From Crambe crambe (Eukaryota > Porifera > Demospongiae > Poecilosclerida > Crambeidae): DNA of 64,000 bases. The stretch is taken from positions 5,557,338-5,621,337 of the forward strand of contig OZ004581.1 of NCBI GenBank assembly GCA_963924555.1. The letters are read 5' to 3'. The notes under the pieces are model-generated. The model was not told the DNA's origin. It saw nothing but the letters and a program-made list of their open reading frames with translations, and ran no database searches. Below, in pieces: positions 62,701 through 64,000 of the stretch; position 1 is the first letter of the stretch, and each line of letters starts with the position of its first letter. The position numbers were made by a program, and so were the translations under genes.

Positions 62701-63667
62701 GTACATTGCTATGGCTATGCCTAGATAATTAGAGGCCCCTAGCACTCTGCTTGGGATGCCACAGCCCAGGGCCCTCAGGTTTCTAGATCCCTTGATCTTG
62801 TTGTCTAACTATATTATGTAGTGGTTATTCTAACGAAAAATATTTAACCTCCCAACAAAGAATATGACTGTGGATAGGTAAAGTATACTCACTTAGTGTC
62901 CTGCTCAAAATTCATGCATGCAAACTAAGTGTCTTTTACTCTCAATAACACTACCTTGTATTGTTTATCATATAAAATTTTCTAGATAGTTGAATTTGTG
63001 GAAAGTGCTGGTGCCTCAAAGGACTTTTATGGATATGAGAAAGACTCCACAATACCATCACTTCTCATTAAACATTTGCCTACTGTACCTATGAGTGATA
63101 TACCACTAGGAGAATATCCTACTAGTAATCATCAGAATACATTGACCTTCATACTTAAAGTATTGTGTAATGGCCTAAAAGAAGTATATGGATTTAAAAT
63201 CATTGAAGTAAGTCTTCAATCATTTCTATTCCATAGTATGTCAGGTTTTATGACTGGTTAATGTCCTTTATGTTATAGCTACAGGAAGAAAGTGCGTGTG
63301 AAGAAGCAAAAGAAATTTTTGATTTTATAATAAATGAAAGACCTGATAAATTTGAACAAATAGTAAACAACCTAAAAAGGAAGACGACAGAGCAAGTTTT
63401 AGAACTTATTAATAGCGTTTTTCAAGTCTTGAAGGATCCAAAATTTAATGAGCGGGCATCAGCGGAAGTTTGTTTGATCATTACTGTTATGGTCCATTTT
63501 TTGATCAGGTATTTTTGTCGATGTCTAATGCAAGTTCTAACTCCAGAGGGACTGGCACTACGTCATAAATTGATACCACAGTCCTTTTGTAGGCATTACA
63601 TGGATCATCAGGAACACTTTTCTTTAAGAAAGCTGATAGAGAATCATATTGAGGATACAAACTCAAG
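1395..63667 (+). CDS. RNF213: RNF213 (mysterin)-like AAA+ ATPase / E3 ubiquitin ligase, partial, multi-exon
   Basis: Spliced gene, incomplete at both ends. Exons read: 1395-1484, 1921-2018, 2294-2522, (5166-5195 and 6016-6060 tentative), 6844-7403, 16657-17761, 18461-about 18798, 24923-25048, 26521-26733, 29649-30023, 30153-30269, 30370-30469, 36698-36867, 37201-37356, 37421-38237, 38409-38692, 45041-45161, 46031-46211, 47065-47189, 53372-53667, 55877-56127, 56213-56285, 58764-58861, 58950-59030, 60252-61667, 61888-62118, 62210-62572, 62986-63207, 63279-63667. Nearly all are bounded by AG/GT with matching phases. Family assignment rests on three P-loops, the Walker B strands, and RNF213-like blocks such as FDIHAG-like FKLDVHAG and NRFEKYY. 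In vertebrates the family is a cytosolic dynein-like AAA+ core with a RING E3 module, acting on lipid droplets and intracellular microbes. The RING part is not in this window. About 2,900 codons are visible. Confidence 0.88.
3640..4060. repeat. Long fold-back around GGTCTCTTGATGTTGG
   Basis: The left arm 3640-3800 (GGCCTTTACTGATATG...CCTAGGGTTTATG...GAGACCAACATC...AAGAATCATGTGTA) is repeated in reverse at 3900-4062. A partial single-arm copy is at 44415-44620. Confidence 0.75.
4073..4330 (+). repeat. Dispersed repeat starting with the GAGAGTG hairpin (pair with 55590-55835)
   Basis: Hairpin at 4077-4108, then CAGGCTCAATTAAACTGCTA-type sequence, CTCCTCCAGAACAG and a (TCA)n run at 4282-4320. 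Confidence 0.7.
4487..4791. repeat. Fold-back element, family F1 (copy 1)
   Basis: AACAAGTGAAGGGAAAA... GGCCATGTAGGGTTAGTC ... GTTTGATGTTTGTTCACAG and the reverse complement, with a loop of about 55 bp around TTTTACACTGACATGAATTA. Confidence 0.88.
5166..6060 (+). other. RNF213: Two tentative mini-exons of the RNF213-like gene
   Basis: 5166-5195 (30 nt, IMIFSRTDEK, tgcag before and gtattt after) and 6016-6060 (45 nt, VLTAIQEVIMTLILK, atacag before and gtattc after) are both phase 0, as required between exons ending at 2522 and starting at 6844. They would add 25 residues. They may be chance splice-like signals, because 2522 can also join 6844 directly in frame. Confidence 0.35.
5588..5860. 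repeat. Dispersed repeat (pair with 35190-35440)
   Basis: Shared blocks: GTGAGTGAAGYAGTTGGTGAAAGTCATTTGTACTTTGA (split here), GGCTAAGATATTGC, CTACATACACAGGA and GGTCAAAGGTCAAA. Fragments also occur at 21340-21430, 32470-32560 and 45440-45730. Confidence 0.6.
6844..7403 (+). other. RNF213: RNF213-like gene exon, 560 nt
   Basis: Starts after ttcttcag with DIVTPATLKGD and ends at ...DEAVI plus two bases of an arginine codon before gtatgt. The codon is completed by the G at 16657, after a 9.25-kb intron that holds an inverted-repeat element, a whole gypsy-type retroelement and a MITE. The translated block is about 187 residues, mainly amphipathic helices, with no recognisable motif. Confidence 0.8.
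7475..8205. mobile_element. Non-autonomous element with about 110-bp imperfect terminal inverted repeats
   Basis: The arm at 7489-7605 (TACAGTTGAAAA..., then GCACTTCCTAC...CTACAACTGAGGGCAA) is repeated in reverse complement at 8087-8181. A weaker match extends the arms outward through ACTGGCT. The middle has an open frame (7627-7914) with no recognised similarity, which I do not call a gene. No target duplication was recognised. It lies in the 7404-16656 intron, next to the gypsy-type element. Confidence 0.65.
8219..8373 (-). repeat. Left LTR (3' LTR) of the gypsy-type element
   Basis: It matches the right copy at 13890-14016 over the TTGGGGTTCTT start and the GATCAACTACAACTAGC end. It carries an internal stretch (GGTCTAAACCAGTCAGGCCA) absent from the other LTR. 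Confidence 0.7.
8864..12129 (-). pseudogene. pol region of the gypsy-type element (protease, RT, RNase H, integrase; broken)
   Basis: Pieces in order on the minus strand: 11399-12129, a retropepsin-like region (GMNIIPQLGI); 10905-11249, the start of the reverse transcriptase (HTIDTGDHHPIRQQPYR); 10771-10953, the RT palm start (FPLPRVDDILDALGG, then SLDLLSGYWQIE); 9992-10369, RNase H (FILETDASVEGLEAILSQ); 9336-9749, the integrase zinc-binding and first core strand; and 8864-9097, more integrase core (DVLFAYRASVQ). Each piece is separated by a frameshift or stop. The part between 10370 and 10770, which should hold the RT active site, is interrupted. Confidence 0.82.
12224..13849 (-). pseudogene. 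gag region of the gypsy-type element (broken)
   Basis: The first open piece, 13517-13849, is a heptad-rich coiled coil (SRLEAELARVVADL...). After an interrupted Ser/Thr/Val-rich stretch (12620-13500), 12224-12610 encodes a capsid-like helical block with WLLKGRFYQALHVRWQ and a Tyr/His-rich segment. At 12120-12180 a CCHC zinc knuckle (CHKCKQLGHIRQDC) is visible in an adjacent frame. At least two frame changes separate these pieces. Confidence 0.72.
13890..14016 (-). repeat. Right LTR (5' LTR) of the gypsy-type element
   Basis: 127 bp, next to the primer-binding site at 13875-13887. On the minus strand it runs TGTAGTTGATC... to ...CCCCAAGTGCA, with the TG...CA ends usual for LTRs. Confidence 0.72.
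15327..15976. mobile_element. MITE with TAGTCTC termini and 9-bp target duplication (copy A)
   Basis: A 650-bp element. The left end is TAGTCTCATGTAGCCAGAC and the right end, in reverse complement, is TAGTCTCGCGTAGCCAGATC. The inverted arms extend about 80 bp, through GAAAGAATC and GGTCTGGTCAAACTCGCATGAA. The flanks are GGAAAGAGC (15318-15326) and GGGAAGAGC (15977-15985), 8 of 9 identical. A related stretch at 20701-20750 lacks the insertion. The middle is AT-rich with no gene. Confidence 0.85.
16425..16456. repeat. Homopolymer junction, poly-T followed by poly-G
   Basis: About 12 T then about 15 G in the intron just upstream of the exon at 16657. Similar single-base runs are poly-C at 21209-21231 and 30909-30924, poly-G at 30526-30538, and poly-A at 25957-25998 and 30609-30633. 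Confidence 0.9.
16657..18798 (+). other. RNF213: RNF213-like gene exons 16657-17761 and 18461-about 18798
   Basis: The first is a long exon of 1,105 nt. It starts IDVRERLNHYGV and holds a cysteine-rich patch (RCGPRCIDSLCEKQ...CLC), then helical arm sequence ending before gtaaat. The second starts GDLTVVNVQRDL after ttgtag. Its 3' end is unclear: the frame stays open to a TAG at 18809, but that stop lies in a dispersed repeat. A phase-0 donor that joins the next exon could be gtgatt after 18738 or gtgctc near 18798, both weak. Confidence 0.75.
18790..19170. repeat. Cluster of three AGAGAGTG-hairpin repeat ends
   Basis: The motif (A)GAGAGTGxxxTAGCACTCTC followed by TATGTAGGGATG occurs at 18797-18815 (half), 19032-19062 and 19123-19153. 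It is usually followed by GGTCAAAGGTC. The same hairpin occurs at 4077-4108, 27292-27313, 27513-27534, 33604-33636, 44928-44956 and 55800-55832. It marks the ends of a dispersed non-autonomous element family. Confidence 0.75.
19123..20235. mobile_element. Non-autonomous repeat, composite family (copy 1)
   Basis: It begins with the GAGAGTG hairpin and runs through a stretch with TTCTAGTTCTCCCACTTAGA and a CTTCTTCTTCT/ATT run. It contains TGCTATTGGAGAAC and ends in the fold-back at 19923-20230. Related copies are at about 22290-23005 (+), 26080-26420 (-) and 28434-29400 (-). No gene; the ORFs inside are ATT-repeat artefacts. Confidence 0.65.
19923..20230. repeat. Fold-back element, family F2
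   Basis: Long inverted repeat. The left arm runs AACAAGTAAGGGAAAAAGC ... GATGTAGGGATGACCACTGC ... GGATATACAG and the right arm is its reverse complement, with a spacer of about 40 bp around 20065-20095. Other copies are at 28434-28725 and 43999-44262. Confidence 0.85.
20440..20600. repeat. Imperfect palindromic repeat rich in GGGACCCC
   Basis: The blocks ATATGGGGACCCC...TAGGGACCCC and GGGGTCCCCATAT face each other. A related stretch is at 24690-24815 (TTTAGGGACCCCATGGGGGTCC and GGGGGTCCCTAAATGTCCCC). Confidence 0.6.
20690..21240. repeat. Copy of the repeat that carries MITE copy A, without the MITE
   Basis: 20701-20750 (AGCTAGTTCATG...AACAAGGT) and 21008-21130 (AAATGGTGTTC...TGAGATGGGAA) correspond to 15290-15326/15977-16020 and 16225-16350. 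It ends in a poly-C run at 21209-21231. Confidence 0.6.
21440..21780. repeat. Dispersed repeat with an ORF-like segment (pair with 39050-39480)
   Basis: The minus-strand copy at 39050-39480 shares CACTTGAGTTTCTAGCTAT, AGAGTCCAACGTTACAAAG and AACAAGCAAGGGGC. The shared part could read as a short basic peptide, but neither copy keeps a useful frame. Confidence 0.55.
23037..23703 (-). mobile_element. Element carrying an arginine-rich STPR-like ORF (copy 1)
   Basis: One end (23037-23075, TAGAGATGCTCGTATAGCAT, then TTGGGCGAGCAAGC) is an inverted-repeat terminus also found at both ends of the 31094-32226 copy. The other known border is 23703 (GCTTGCTCACCAATCATAAT). It contains the ORF at 23239-23556. 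The far end seen in the second copy is missing, so this copy may be truncated. Confidence 0.65.
23239..23556 (-). CDS. Arginine-rich STPR-like repeat protein, 105 aa, mobile-element associated
   Basis: The protein starts MEPREPENKQRRAP and then repeats a unit of about 23 residues with the pattern RxRRxxESxExRxxRLxKxNxRDRA, four times, to the end. This resembles the STPR (score-and-three-amino-acid-peptide) repeat, known as a DNA-binding helical array and found at the N terminus of some helicase-type transposon proteins; that comparison is from memory. The start is the only Met before the repeat, and the same start is kept in the copy at 31676. It is probably an N-terminal remnant of a larger element protein rather than a host gene. 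Confidence 0.55.
   Translation of the reverse strand: MEPREPENKQRRAPEHPLETDQQRRARLHERNERDRARRKTESKEQRKTRLAKRNARDRARRRECKESAEDKAARAEQMRPRRRAESAEHRAARLEQMRAHYLRD
23846..24582. mobile_element. TA-flanked MITE with CGGT termini (copy 1)
   Basis: Termini CGGTCTTCATCATAAAAAG and, in reverse complement, CGGTAGGCCGCAAAAAAAAG are both followed by TTCCCGTT. It is flanked by TA on each side (23844-23845, 24583-24584). The second complete copy, 56564-57241, lies in the opposite orientation, and a truncated copy starts at 43590. There are no intact genes inside. Confidence 0.82.
27218..27540. repeat. Two near-identical tandem segments ending in the GAGAGTG hairpin
   Basis: 27218-27318 and 27447-27540 share GTAGAAGAGAAAGAAGAGTTT, TATGACCTTTGACC and CATCCCTACTTAGAGAGTGC. 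Each ends in a perfect stem AGAGAGTGC-TAGC-GCACTCTCT (27292-27313; 27513-27534). Confidence 0.8.
27843..28265. repeat. Dispersed repeats, including a TAGCCTCGTACCC end
   Basis: 27846-27905 resembles one end and the middle of the mini-element at 43173-43247 (TAGCCTCGTACCCAGGC, then TTTTCGCAGGG). 27995-28265 is a reverse copy of sequence at 59270-59810 (ATAGTGCTGTTCTTGTTGTG in reverse, GAACGCTTCT, GAGGTGAGTTGAATC). No genes. Confidence 0.55.
28434..28725. repeat. Fold-back element, family F2 (copy 2)
   Basis: The arms are TGTAGGGATGACCATTGCT ... CTTTGTTCTGTATATCCAGCC and the reverse complement, with ends GGGAAAAAAATTC and ATTTTCCCC. It matches 19923-20230. Confidence 0.8.
31094..32226 (+). mobile_element. 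Element carrying an arginine-rich STPR-like ORF (copy 2, both ends)
   Basis: Terminal inverted repeats: the left is CTAGTAAATGCTCATACAGCAT, then TTGGGTGAGCAAGC, and the right in reverse complement is CTAGAGATGCTCGTATAGCAT, then TTGGGCGAGCAAGC. Inside, a second set of GAGCGAAGCCCCACACTAATTGG sequence (31490) leads to the ORF. Relative to copy 1, this copy has about 40 extra bases at 32036-32075. Confidence 0.68.
31676..31997 (+). pseudogene. Frameshifted copy of the arginine-rich STPR-like ORF
   Basis: It starts MEPREPENKRRKAP, closely matching the ORF at 23239-23556. A deletion of about 14 bases near 31803 shifts the frame, and the repeat part continues in another frame (QTRLAKRNARDRARRREC... 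to the stop at 31995). The two copies are in opposite orientation 8 kb apart. Confidence 0.65.
32682..33539 (-). pseudogene. 3' fragment of a retrotransposon reverse-transcriptase gene
   Basis: 33090-33539 encodes a block with LPHAGDWLNVIPSS, LGLHLQDREFRL and the zinc-binding start CPACG. The reading continues in other frames through PNWKRGRPAALDVTV (about 33040) to 32682-32969 (EECREIGITFVPLVVETLGG). I recall this architecture as the C-terminal region after the RT domain in invertebrate retroelements; the exact clade is uncertain. The RT palm is absent and there are at least two frame breaks. Confidence 0.65.
33684..35180 (-). mobile_element. Gag-only LTR retroelement
   Basis: Two direct repeats, 33684-33866 and 34984-35180, share about 180 bp (TGTAGGGAAACTACAGCTTG ... 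ATCTGATGTCTAGTGTG). On the minus strand a primer-binding-like TGGTGGCAGCGAAGG follows the 5' LTR, and a purine tract (AAGGAGGGGGAGG) precedes the 3' LTR. The interior of 1.1 kb has gag fragments only. The flanks GTGTA and GTGTC are a likely 5-bp duplication with one change. All of pol is missing, so mobilisation would need proteins from elsewhere. Confidence 0.8.
34001..34911 (-). pseudogene. gag fragments of the LTR element
   Basis: 34488-34911 (in two frames) encodes a charged coiled coil rich in Glu/Lys/Arg (MEDEDKRQKAYEDRAEKQ). 34001-34414 encodes a capsid-like helical domain (LLTPTMKATINIM, FRIQPETLGECFWK, STYINIRPTWKRLLQRY). A frame break lies between them near 34420-34490. No protease or RT motifs. 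Confidence 0.65.
36114..36214. repeat. Palindromic fold-back of about 100 bp
   Basis: TACCGTGAAATATCAC at 36117 is repeated in reverse complement ending at 36213. The arms continue through GATTGGCTGGTATTC and its near-complement GAATACTAGCCAAC, meeting at GTGCCTGCGGCAC. Confidence 0.85.
36698..37356 (+). other. RNF213: RNF213-like gene: exons completing the first P-loop
   Basis: Exon 36698-36867 begins with the two bases that finish glycine and continues VGKTHFIQKEI, so the spliced motif is GPPGVGKT. Exon 37201-37356 (DLLKDEQEQYKRW...) ends at YVE before gtaagt. By position this should be the AAA2-type module, which in mouse RNF213 holds a bound ATP; that mapping is inferred. No clear Walker B follows in these two exons. 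Confidence 0.8.
37421..38237 (+). other. RNF213: RNF213-like gene exon with a polar tandem-repeat insertion
   Basis: An 817-nt exon that starts VPPSDDG and returns to family-like sequence at about 38086 (VFVKQFPVFAAYGRE...), ending HVP plus one base before gtaagg. Between these lie about 210 residues of Ser/Asp/Asn/Gln/His repeats: first SDNESP units (about 37465-37610), then S-x-x-x-DQ(L/S) units (about 37670-38000). The nucleotide repeat keeps the frame open on both strands, so the long minus-strand ORF here is a shadow. Such a repeat is expected to form a flexible loop on the AAA module. Confidence 0.78.
40600..42120. repeat. Duplicated segment carrying gene fragments and MITE copy B (pair with 46430-47035)
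   Basis: It shares with 46430-47035 the blocks CATACTAAGTAGAAAAAAA, GATGTGTCACTGAGAGAAGC, GGTGAAAGGTCAGGAAGCAC and GGTAAAGATCGTCA, plus a short coding-like end (RDGSEAL...GK...ALII). This copy has an internal tandem duplication (41005-41158 / 41163-41340) and the MITE at 41384. In the other copy the frame MSLREAVEAMIIKNIIL... stays open for 71 codons. It looks like a relic of a gene; the end RDGSEALxYxGK-ALII may be the start of a caspase-like domain, a weak guess. Confidence 0.6.
41384..41996. mobile_element. MITE with TAGTCTC termini and perfect 9-bp target duplication (copy B)
   Basis: A 613-bp element. The left end is TAGTCTCGTGGGCCAGACCC and the right end, in reverse complement, is TAGTCTCGCGGGCCCGACCC. 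The arms are about 80 bp and include TTTACCAACC, GGAAGGAAAGAGTCTGGTCAAATCCAATACA (split here) and GATCTTG-like sequence. The flanks GTCCAAAAT (41375-41383) and GTCCAAAAT (41997-42005) are identical. The related sequence at about 46915 (CGCAGTCCAAAAACGAAGTAG) is the unoccupied site. ORFs inside are not recognised. Confidence 0.92.
43173..43247. mobile_element. 75-bp mini-element with TAGCCTCATACCC termini and 9-bp duplication (copy D)
   Basis: The ends are TAGCCTCATACCCAGACCC and, in reverse complement, TAGCCTCATACCTAGGCCC. The centre is TTTTTTTGCG...CGAAAAAAAAGC. The flanks are TTGTTTACA (43164-43172) and TTGTTTACC (43248-43256), 8 of 9 identical. Confidence 0.8.
43310..43590. repeat. Fold-back element with AGTAGGGATGGCT arms
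   Basis: GAAGTAGGGATGGCT...GAGAGTGAACTTCAGTCAAG...CCCTCACCCATCACCAACTATGAG and its reverse complement meet at about 43405. The half-copy at 3283-3460 matches its right arm. Confidence 0.8.
43590..43927. mobile_element. Truncated CGGT-terminus MITE (copy 3)
   Basis: It begins TA-CGGTAGGCCGCAAAAAAGG at 43588 and follows the sequence of the 56564-57241 copy to about CACCCATG at 43924. It then breaks off; the inverted terminus is missing. Confidence 0.7.
43999..44262. repeat. Fold-back element, family F2 (copy 3)
   Basis: The arms GATGTAGGGATAACCAC...GGATCAATCTTTGTTCTG...CAACAATCCCTACATAT and the reverse complement match 19923-20230. The right arm has lost a few short blocks. Confidence 0.75.
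44698..44727. repeat. (GAT)n microsatellite
   Basis: Ten GAT units. A complementary (TCA)n run is at 4282-4320, and both lie in copies of the same dispersed sequence around CGTTCATC. Confidence 0.9.
46430..47035 (+). pseudogene. Gene-fragment repeat (pair with 40600-42120)
   Basis: 46529-46744 keeps an open frame (VSLREAVEAMIIKNIIL...SLRLLKLEGHNLIKD...). Farther on, 46948-47035 reads MKKDKGTLEVRDGSEALWY. No splice signals join them convincingly. The same pieces, more decayed, are at 40737-40930 and 42037-42120. It probably represents a captured host-gene piece carried by a repeat. It is directly upstream of the RNF213-like exon at 47065. Confidence 0.45.
47514..47601 (+). repeat. Left terminal inverted repeat of the helicase/DUF6589 transposon
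   Basis: 88 bp, identical to the reverse complement of 52582-52669. The start TAGTCTC is shared with the MITEs at 15327, 41384 and (as TAGTCTT) 55159. Confidence 0.93.
47710..49068 (+). CDS. RecQ-like superfamily 2 DNA helicase, transposon-encoded
   Basis: Two exons, 47710-48197 and 48261-49068, split in a Trp codon; the 63-bp intron has gtgagt/ccatag. The protein is 431 aa, starting MEKRPDDKQA; TTG and other upstream starts are not needed. Motifs: Walker A CLPTGYGKSL (residues about 48-57), VAPLLSLMEDQ (motif Ia), VDEAH (154-158), LTATAT (III), TLIYCRY (IV), VVICTVAFGMGLD (V) and QESGRGG (VI). A RecQ zinc-type tail follows (YCENNSSCRRHKLF ... CKCCDICSKTCKC). There is no winged-helix or HRDC domain. 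Motif VI lacks the second Arg of the usual GRxGRD pattern. RecQ enzymes unwind DNA 3'-5' with ATP; here the likely job is strand unwinding during transposition, inferred from linkage only. Confidence 0.9.
49086..52533 (-). CDS. DUF6589-type protein, probable transposase, seven exons, one frame break
   Basis: Minus-strand exons in order: about 52533-52190 (zinc-finger-like CRVCGKEL...CKHPC), 52048-51936, 51874-51416, 51361-51221, 51151-50484, 50405-50097 and 50045-49086. From exon 2 on, AG/GT borders and phases agree. Key blocks: FGFKIVGDNIDKTV...SLHYFHAYAVRDRID, then GGDQVTKVRAEGAQR, DWHAKQCLAG, WKRLYRKTSSMDGGTL and ADGFRIIQCWKFLLPVF. These match my memory of DUF6589 proteins common in sponges and cnidarians. 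The Asp of GDN and of GGDQ are candidate metal ligands (inference). Exon 5 has a Pro/Ser-rich linker and a frame change near 50641-50655, where two extra bases seem present. The first intron's donor could not be placed. Possibly no longer functional. Confidence 0.82.
52582..52669 (-). repeat. Right terminal inverted repeat of the helicase/DUF6589 transposon
   Basis: 88 bp, the reverse complement of 47514-47601. It is followed at once by the second GTGCAAATG. Confidence 0.93.
52679..53371. other. Intron sequence after the transposon; no gene seen
   Basis: About 690 bases between the target duplication and the RNF213-like exon at 53372. Frames on the minus strand are open but have no recognised similarity or splice pattern. 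Confidence 0.5.
53792..54091. repeat. Fold-back element, family F1 (copy 2)
   Basis: AACAAGTAAAGG...GGCCATGTAGGGTTAG...CAGTTTCTGTGAACAAACATC and the reverse complement, ending CCCCTTCACTTGTT. It matches 4487-4791. The loop has TGACATGAATTAA-like sequence in both. Confidence 0.85.
54095..54875. repeat. Repeat with TGCCTCGGCAC hairpin ends
   Basis: GCCTCGGCACCGAAGTGCCGAGGC (54101-54124) is a perfect stem. A related AAGTGCCGAGGCA ends the stretch at about 54872. No gene inside. Confidence 0.5.
55159..55576. mobile_element. MITE with TAGTCT termini and 9-bp target duplication (copy C)
   Basis: A 418-bp element. The left end is TAGTCTTGCTAGGCCAGACC and the right end, in reverse complement, is TAGTCTCACTAGGCTAGACC. 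The arms are about 85 bp and include AAATAAGGGTCTGGTCAAACT and TTGCTATG. The flanks are ATCATGAAA (55150-55158) and ATCATGAAG (55577-55585). Confidence 0.85.
55590..55835 (-). repeat. Dispersed repeat ending in the GAGAGTG hairpin (pair with 4073-4330)
   Basis: Shared blocks in inverse order: CATCATC, AATTAGATTTAGAC, TTCTGGAGGAGTTTAAGCGG, GAGCCTGTAGCAAGAATAGA, TAGAGAGTG...CACTCTCCGATA. The 4073-4330 copy lies on the other strand. Confidence 0.75.
56564..57241. mobile_element. TA-flanked MITE with CGGT termini (copy 2), nested
   Basis: TA-CGGTAGGCCGCAAAAAAAG at the left and CTTCATCATAAAAAAG in reverse complement at the right, ending ACCG-TA. It is the inverse orientation of 23846-24582, inserted within the DUF6589-type element. 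Confidence 0.82.
57434..58262 (+). pseudogene. N-terminal part of a DUF6589 protein, truncated
   Basis: Exon 57434-about 57606 starts METEIKDLLKQHY, and a probable intron holding an A-rich stretch follows. Exon 57716-about 58113 has a heptad coiled coil (RNDELQRENDELRLRIVELE) and the block STLLKCCSVKVLGLQLFLS. After a second intron, 58161-58262 reads VMTVLNHAGVCVSYTAAWKYL and then meets a stop. I recall this order (coiled coil, cysteine/leucine block, LNHAGV...AWKYL) from the N-terminal half of DUF6589 proteins. The GDN/GGDQ core is missing, so the copy is dead. Confidence 0.72.
59031..60251. other. Intron before the 60252 exon; repeats only
   Basis: 59270-59810 is the counterpart of 27995-28265. 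TATA-rich and TAGC runs (59797-59812) are present. No splice-bounded coding block. Confidence 0.5.
60252..63667 (+). other. RNF213: RNF213-like gene: third AAA module and downstream exons
   Basis: Exon 60252-61667 (1,416 nt) begins with the sensor-like strand NVFIIAACNPHR, passes to LIIEGAPGTSKTLSF (Walker A) and VVFMDEAGLPEK (Walker B), matching AAA4 of RNF213. The exons 61888-62118, 62210-62572 (...FLNRFEKYYISYD), 62986-63207 and 63279-63667 (...LTPEGLALRHKLIP) correspond to the family's region leading to the E3 module. The last exon ends in phase 2 before gtgaat. No further exon is visible in the remaining 330 bases. Confidence 0.88.
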
Positions 63668-64000
63668 GTGAATTATAGCTAATATCAAGGTTTCATCTAC
63701 TGGAGGTATTTTTCTGTGTATGGGTATGATGTCTGGCTAACTCCATTGCATAGCAATATTAAACTTGACTCTGATAGCTAATAATGAACTCAAAATAATA
63801 TTTTTGAGGGCTTTCAATACTGCTTCTAAGTTCTTCCCACATCCAAAAAGGGTGTGGTTAGGAAAAGTGGGCATGGCCAGGCAAAAAATTTTGTGCACGG
63901 ATATTCTCCCCCCAAACTCTAAATCCTAGATGTTATTTGAACTGCAAAAAAATTATCCAAGATAGAAAAAGGTTAGCTATATATTGCACAAAAAATCTGG
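63668..64000. other. Intron at the right edge; gene continues beyond
   Basis: Starts with the donor gtgaat after 63667. No acceptor with an in-frame exon is seen before the window ends. Confidence 0.6.

Overview
The window is nuclear DNA from an intron-rich, AT-rich animal with dense miniature transposons and many TAGC runs. Recurring gene and repeat types, such as DUF6589 proteins and arginine-rich STPR-like ORFs, point to a demosponge (Amphimedon-like). That assignment is an inference from memory, not a database match.

The backbone is one giant plus-strand gene encoding an RNF213 (mysterin)-like AAA+ ATPase/E3 ubiquitin ligase. I traced about 30 exons, roughly 8.7 kb of coding sequence, from 1395 to 63667. 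The gene runs off both ends. Three P-loops are visible: GPPG-VGKT split across an intron at 30469/36698, GETGVGKT at about 53550, and GAPGTSKT at about 60990. Two are followed by Walker B strands (YLDEINT near 58953 and VFMDEAG near 61206). The RING domain would lie beyond the right edge. Most splice phases agree from exon to exon. The two weak joins are the end of the 18461 exon and the 38237-to-38409 step.

The introns are full of mobile DNA. A decayed Ty3/gypsy-type element with LTRs lies on the minus strand at 8219-14016. A gag-only LTR element lies at 33684-35180, and the 3' piece of a reverse-transcriptase gene at 32682-33539. Miniature inverted-repeat and fold-back families are scattered between the exons, many as paired copies in opposite orientation.

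The most interesting object is a complete 5.2-kb DNA transposon at 47514-52669, inside the intron between exons ending at 47189 and starting at 53372. It has perfect 88-bp terminal inverted repeats and a perfect 9-bp target duplication (GTGCAAATG). It carries two convergent spliced genes whose stop codons are 17 bp apart: a RecQ-like helicase (+) and a DUF6589 protein (-), the probable transposase. A second element at 56377-58702 carries only a broken DUF6589 gene, starts with a related terminus (TAGCCT instead of TAGTCT) and has an 8-of-9 matching 9-bp duplication. Four non-coding elements (15327-15976, 41384-41996, 43173-43247, 55159-55576) share the TAG(T/C)CT terminus and 9-bp duplications, one of them with a paralogous empty site in this same window. 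Together they look like one transposon superfamily with autonomous and miniature members, using a helicase plus a DUF6589 transposase.
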